This document shows positions 42,773 to 43,984 of a stretch of 43,984 bases of DNA, piece after piece; the first letter of the stretch is position 1; each line of letters opens with the position of its first letter. Origin of the DNA: an uncultured Acetobacteraceae bacterium (GTDB taxonomy: Bacteria > Pseudomonadota > Alphaproteobacteria > Acetobacterales > Acetobacteraceae). Both the position numbers and the translations under genes were made by a program. The notes below the pieces were generated by a model. The model saw only the letters and a list, made by a program, of their open reading frames with translations, did no database searches and was not told the origin of the DNA. The DNA is taken from contig CADCTL010000216.1 in the NCBI GenBank assembly GCA_902805625.1, forward strand, positions 1 through 43,984, in the 5' to 3' direction.

Positions 42773-43984
42773 ATGAAACAGCGCACCCTCGTCATCCTCG
42801 GCGGCGCCGCCGCCCTGTCCATCGTGTCCGCGCTGCTGCTGTCGCCCGGCAATCCGGAAGCGCCGGCCGGCGCCGGCAAGCTCGCCTTCGAGGGCCTCGC
42901 CTCCAAGCTCGGAGGGGCGACGCGCATCGAGATCGGCAAGCACGACGGGCGCTTGGTGCTGGAGCGGAAGGGCGACGCCTGGGTGGTCGCCGACCGCGGC
43001 GGCTACCCCGTCCGGCCCGAGCGCGTGCGAGAGTTGCTGGTGGGCTTGACCGAAATCCGGCTGTTGGAGCCCCGCACCGCCGATCCCGCCATGCACGAGC
43101 GCCTCGGCGTGGACGACCCGGCGAAGCCGGGCAGCGCCGGCCTCCTCCTCCGCGTCCAAGAGGCGAACGGCGCTTCCATGGCCGAGCTGGTGGTCGGCCG
43201 CCGCCGCGTCCGCACGCAGGGCAACCTGCCCGAGAGCGCCTACATCCGCCGCCCGGCCGAGGCGCAATCCTGGCTCGCAGAAGGCCGCCTGCCGGTGGAC
43301 GCCGACCCGCAGCTCTGGCTCGACCGCGACGTGGTGAACCTGCCGGCCGCGCGCGTCCGCGAGGTGGCCGTGCGCCGCGCCAACGAGGCCGAACTGGTGC
43401 TGGCCCGCGGCGAAGCGTCCGACGGCGCCAAGCTCGCCCTCTCCGCCCCGCCCGGCCACCGCGCGACGGACGAGTCGGCGCTGGACGACGTGGCCCGCAC
43501 CCTGGAATTCGTCACCTTCCTCGACGTGAAAGCCGAGGGCGACGCCCCTGGCGAAGCCGTGGGTGAGAGCCGCTTCACCCTGGCCGAAGGCCTGTCGGTG
43601 GTGGCCGCCTCCTTCCGCGACGGTGAGAACCTGTGGCTACGGCTGCGCGCCGAAGGCACCGGGGCGGCGGAAGCCGAAGCCGAGCGGCTGAACGCCCGCT
43701 GGCGCGGCTGGGCCTACCAAGTCTCCGCCGTGAAGGAAAAGTCGCTGCTGCCGCGCCTCGCCGACCTCGGCGGCCGCGCGTCCACGTCGGGAGCGACGCC
43801 CCCGCGCCCGGTCGCGGGTTTCGTTCCCTTCCGCGCGCCCACGCCGCCCGCCGCTTCGCCTGCGACCGCCGCGTCCGAGGCCGCGCCCGCCCGCGCGGTC
43901 ACCCCCCCGGCCACCATGTCCGAGGCCGCCCGCGCCGCGGCGCCGGCCGCCGCCTCGACCGAAGTGAAGCCCGCCGCGCCCGCC
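42773..43984 (+). CDS. DUF4340-like periplasmic protein of the Gld-type cluster (partial at window end)
   Basis: The open frame from ATG 42773 continues without a stop through 43984 (404 codons visible), so the gene is cut by the window edge. A single N-terminal hydrophobic segment (LVILGGAAALSIVSALLLSP) would anchor or export it. The body resembles the DUF4340 protein usually encoded after GldG: KLAFEGLASKLGGATRIEIG, LERKGDAWVVADRGGYPVRP and repeated short beta motifs. The C-terminal part shown (from ~residue 335) is an Ala/Pro-rich low-complexity tract. It is probably a periplasmic partner of the exporter; function unknown. Confidence 0.85.
   Translation, partial: MKQRTLVILGGAAALSIVSALLLSPGNPEAPAGAGKLAFEGLASKLGGATRIEIGKHDGRLVLERKGDAWVVADRGGYPVRPERVRELLVGLTEIRLLEPRTADPAMHERLGVDDPAKPGSAGLLLRVQEANGASMAELVVGRRRVRTQGNLPESAYIRRPAEAQSWLAEGRLPVDADPQLWLDRDVVNLPAARVREVAVRRANEAELVLARGEASDGAKLALSAPPGHRATDESALDDVARTLEFVTFLDVKAEGDAPGEAVGESRFTLAEGLSVVAASFRDGENLWLRLRAEGTGAAEAEAERLNARWRGWAYQVSAVKEKSLLPRLADLGGRASTSGATPPRPVAGFVPFRAPTPPAASPATAASEAAPARAVTPPATMSEAARAAAPAAASTEVKPAAPA

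Noticed and set aside
1-43984. CRISPR arrays, tRNA/rRNA genes, prophage or defence islands
   Set aside because: I found no repeat-spacer pattern, no cloverleaf or CCA-end region, and no phage structural or known defence genes. The only mobile element is the IS at 1333-2330.

Overview
The window is very GC-rich DNA (about 70% G+C by eye, not computed) with tightly packed genes, GTG/TTG starts and 1-4 bp overlaps. The order dusB(nifR3)-ntrB-ntrC-ntrY-ntrX, then a D-amino-acid aminotransferase, hfq and hflX, together with a fused ispDF, a divergent recG / sdhE-mfd pair and a Bug/TctC-type receptor, points to an alphaproteobacterium. Rhodospirillales, probably an Acetobacteraceae (Roseomonas-like) chromosome, fits best. 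This is inferred from gene order and protein families; no 16S gene is present.

Layout. (1) 1-2.5 kb, accessory: an intact Bug-type tricarboxylate-transport receptor, then the C-terminal stub of a second Bug gene cut off by a ~1.0 kb insertion sequence (15-bp inverted repeats at 1333 and 2316; DDE transposase split over two frames). (2) 2.5-4.2 kb: thiolase coupled to cutA. (3) 4.2-5.4 kb, minus: fused ispDF. (4) 5.5-17.2 kb, plus: dusB-ntrB-ntrC-ntrYX (nitrogen two-component systems), D-amino-acid aminotransferase, HAD phosphatase, hfq, hflX and an inositol-monophosphatase-family enzyme. (5) 17.4-26.5 kb, minus, transcribed as mltB-rlpA-dacA-tmk-holB-metG-tatD-MBL hydrolase-mazG: peptidoglycan remodelling followed by nucleotide, replication and translation housekeeping. 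(6) 27-33 kb, mixed: MmgE/PrpD protein, LpxR-like outer-membrane lipid A deacylase, AI-2E family permease, degenerate GGDEF protein, FrnE-like DsbA protein and a methyltransferase. (7) 33-39 kb: mfd and sdhE (minus) divergent from recG (plus). (8) 39.2 kb to the end, plus: a four-gene Gld-type ABC system (ATPase, permease, GldG-like auxiliary protein, DUF4340-like protein running off the window).

No CRISPR array, tRNA, rRNA, prophage or obvious defence island was seen. The features most worth a second look are mainly non-coding or gene-boundary oddities: a perfect inverted pair of DnaA-box 9-mers upstream of mazG; the lack of any ATG/GTG/TTG start for the conserved N-terminus of HflX; the frame change at a G6 run in the transposase; a tandem 8-mer repeat that supplies the cutA stop codon; a hairpin-type element present in two convergent intergenic regions; and the Gld-like exporter, whose substrate is unknown. 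I did not find a clearly new multi-gene system.
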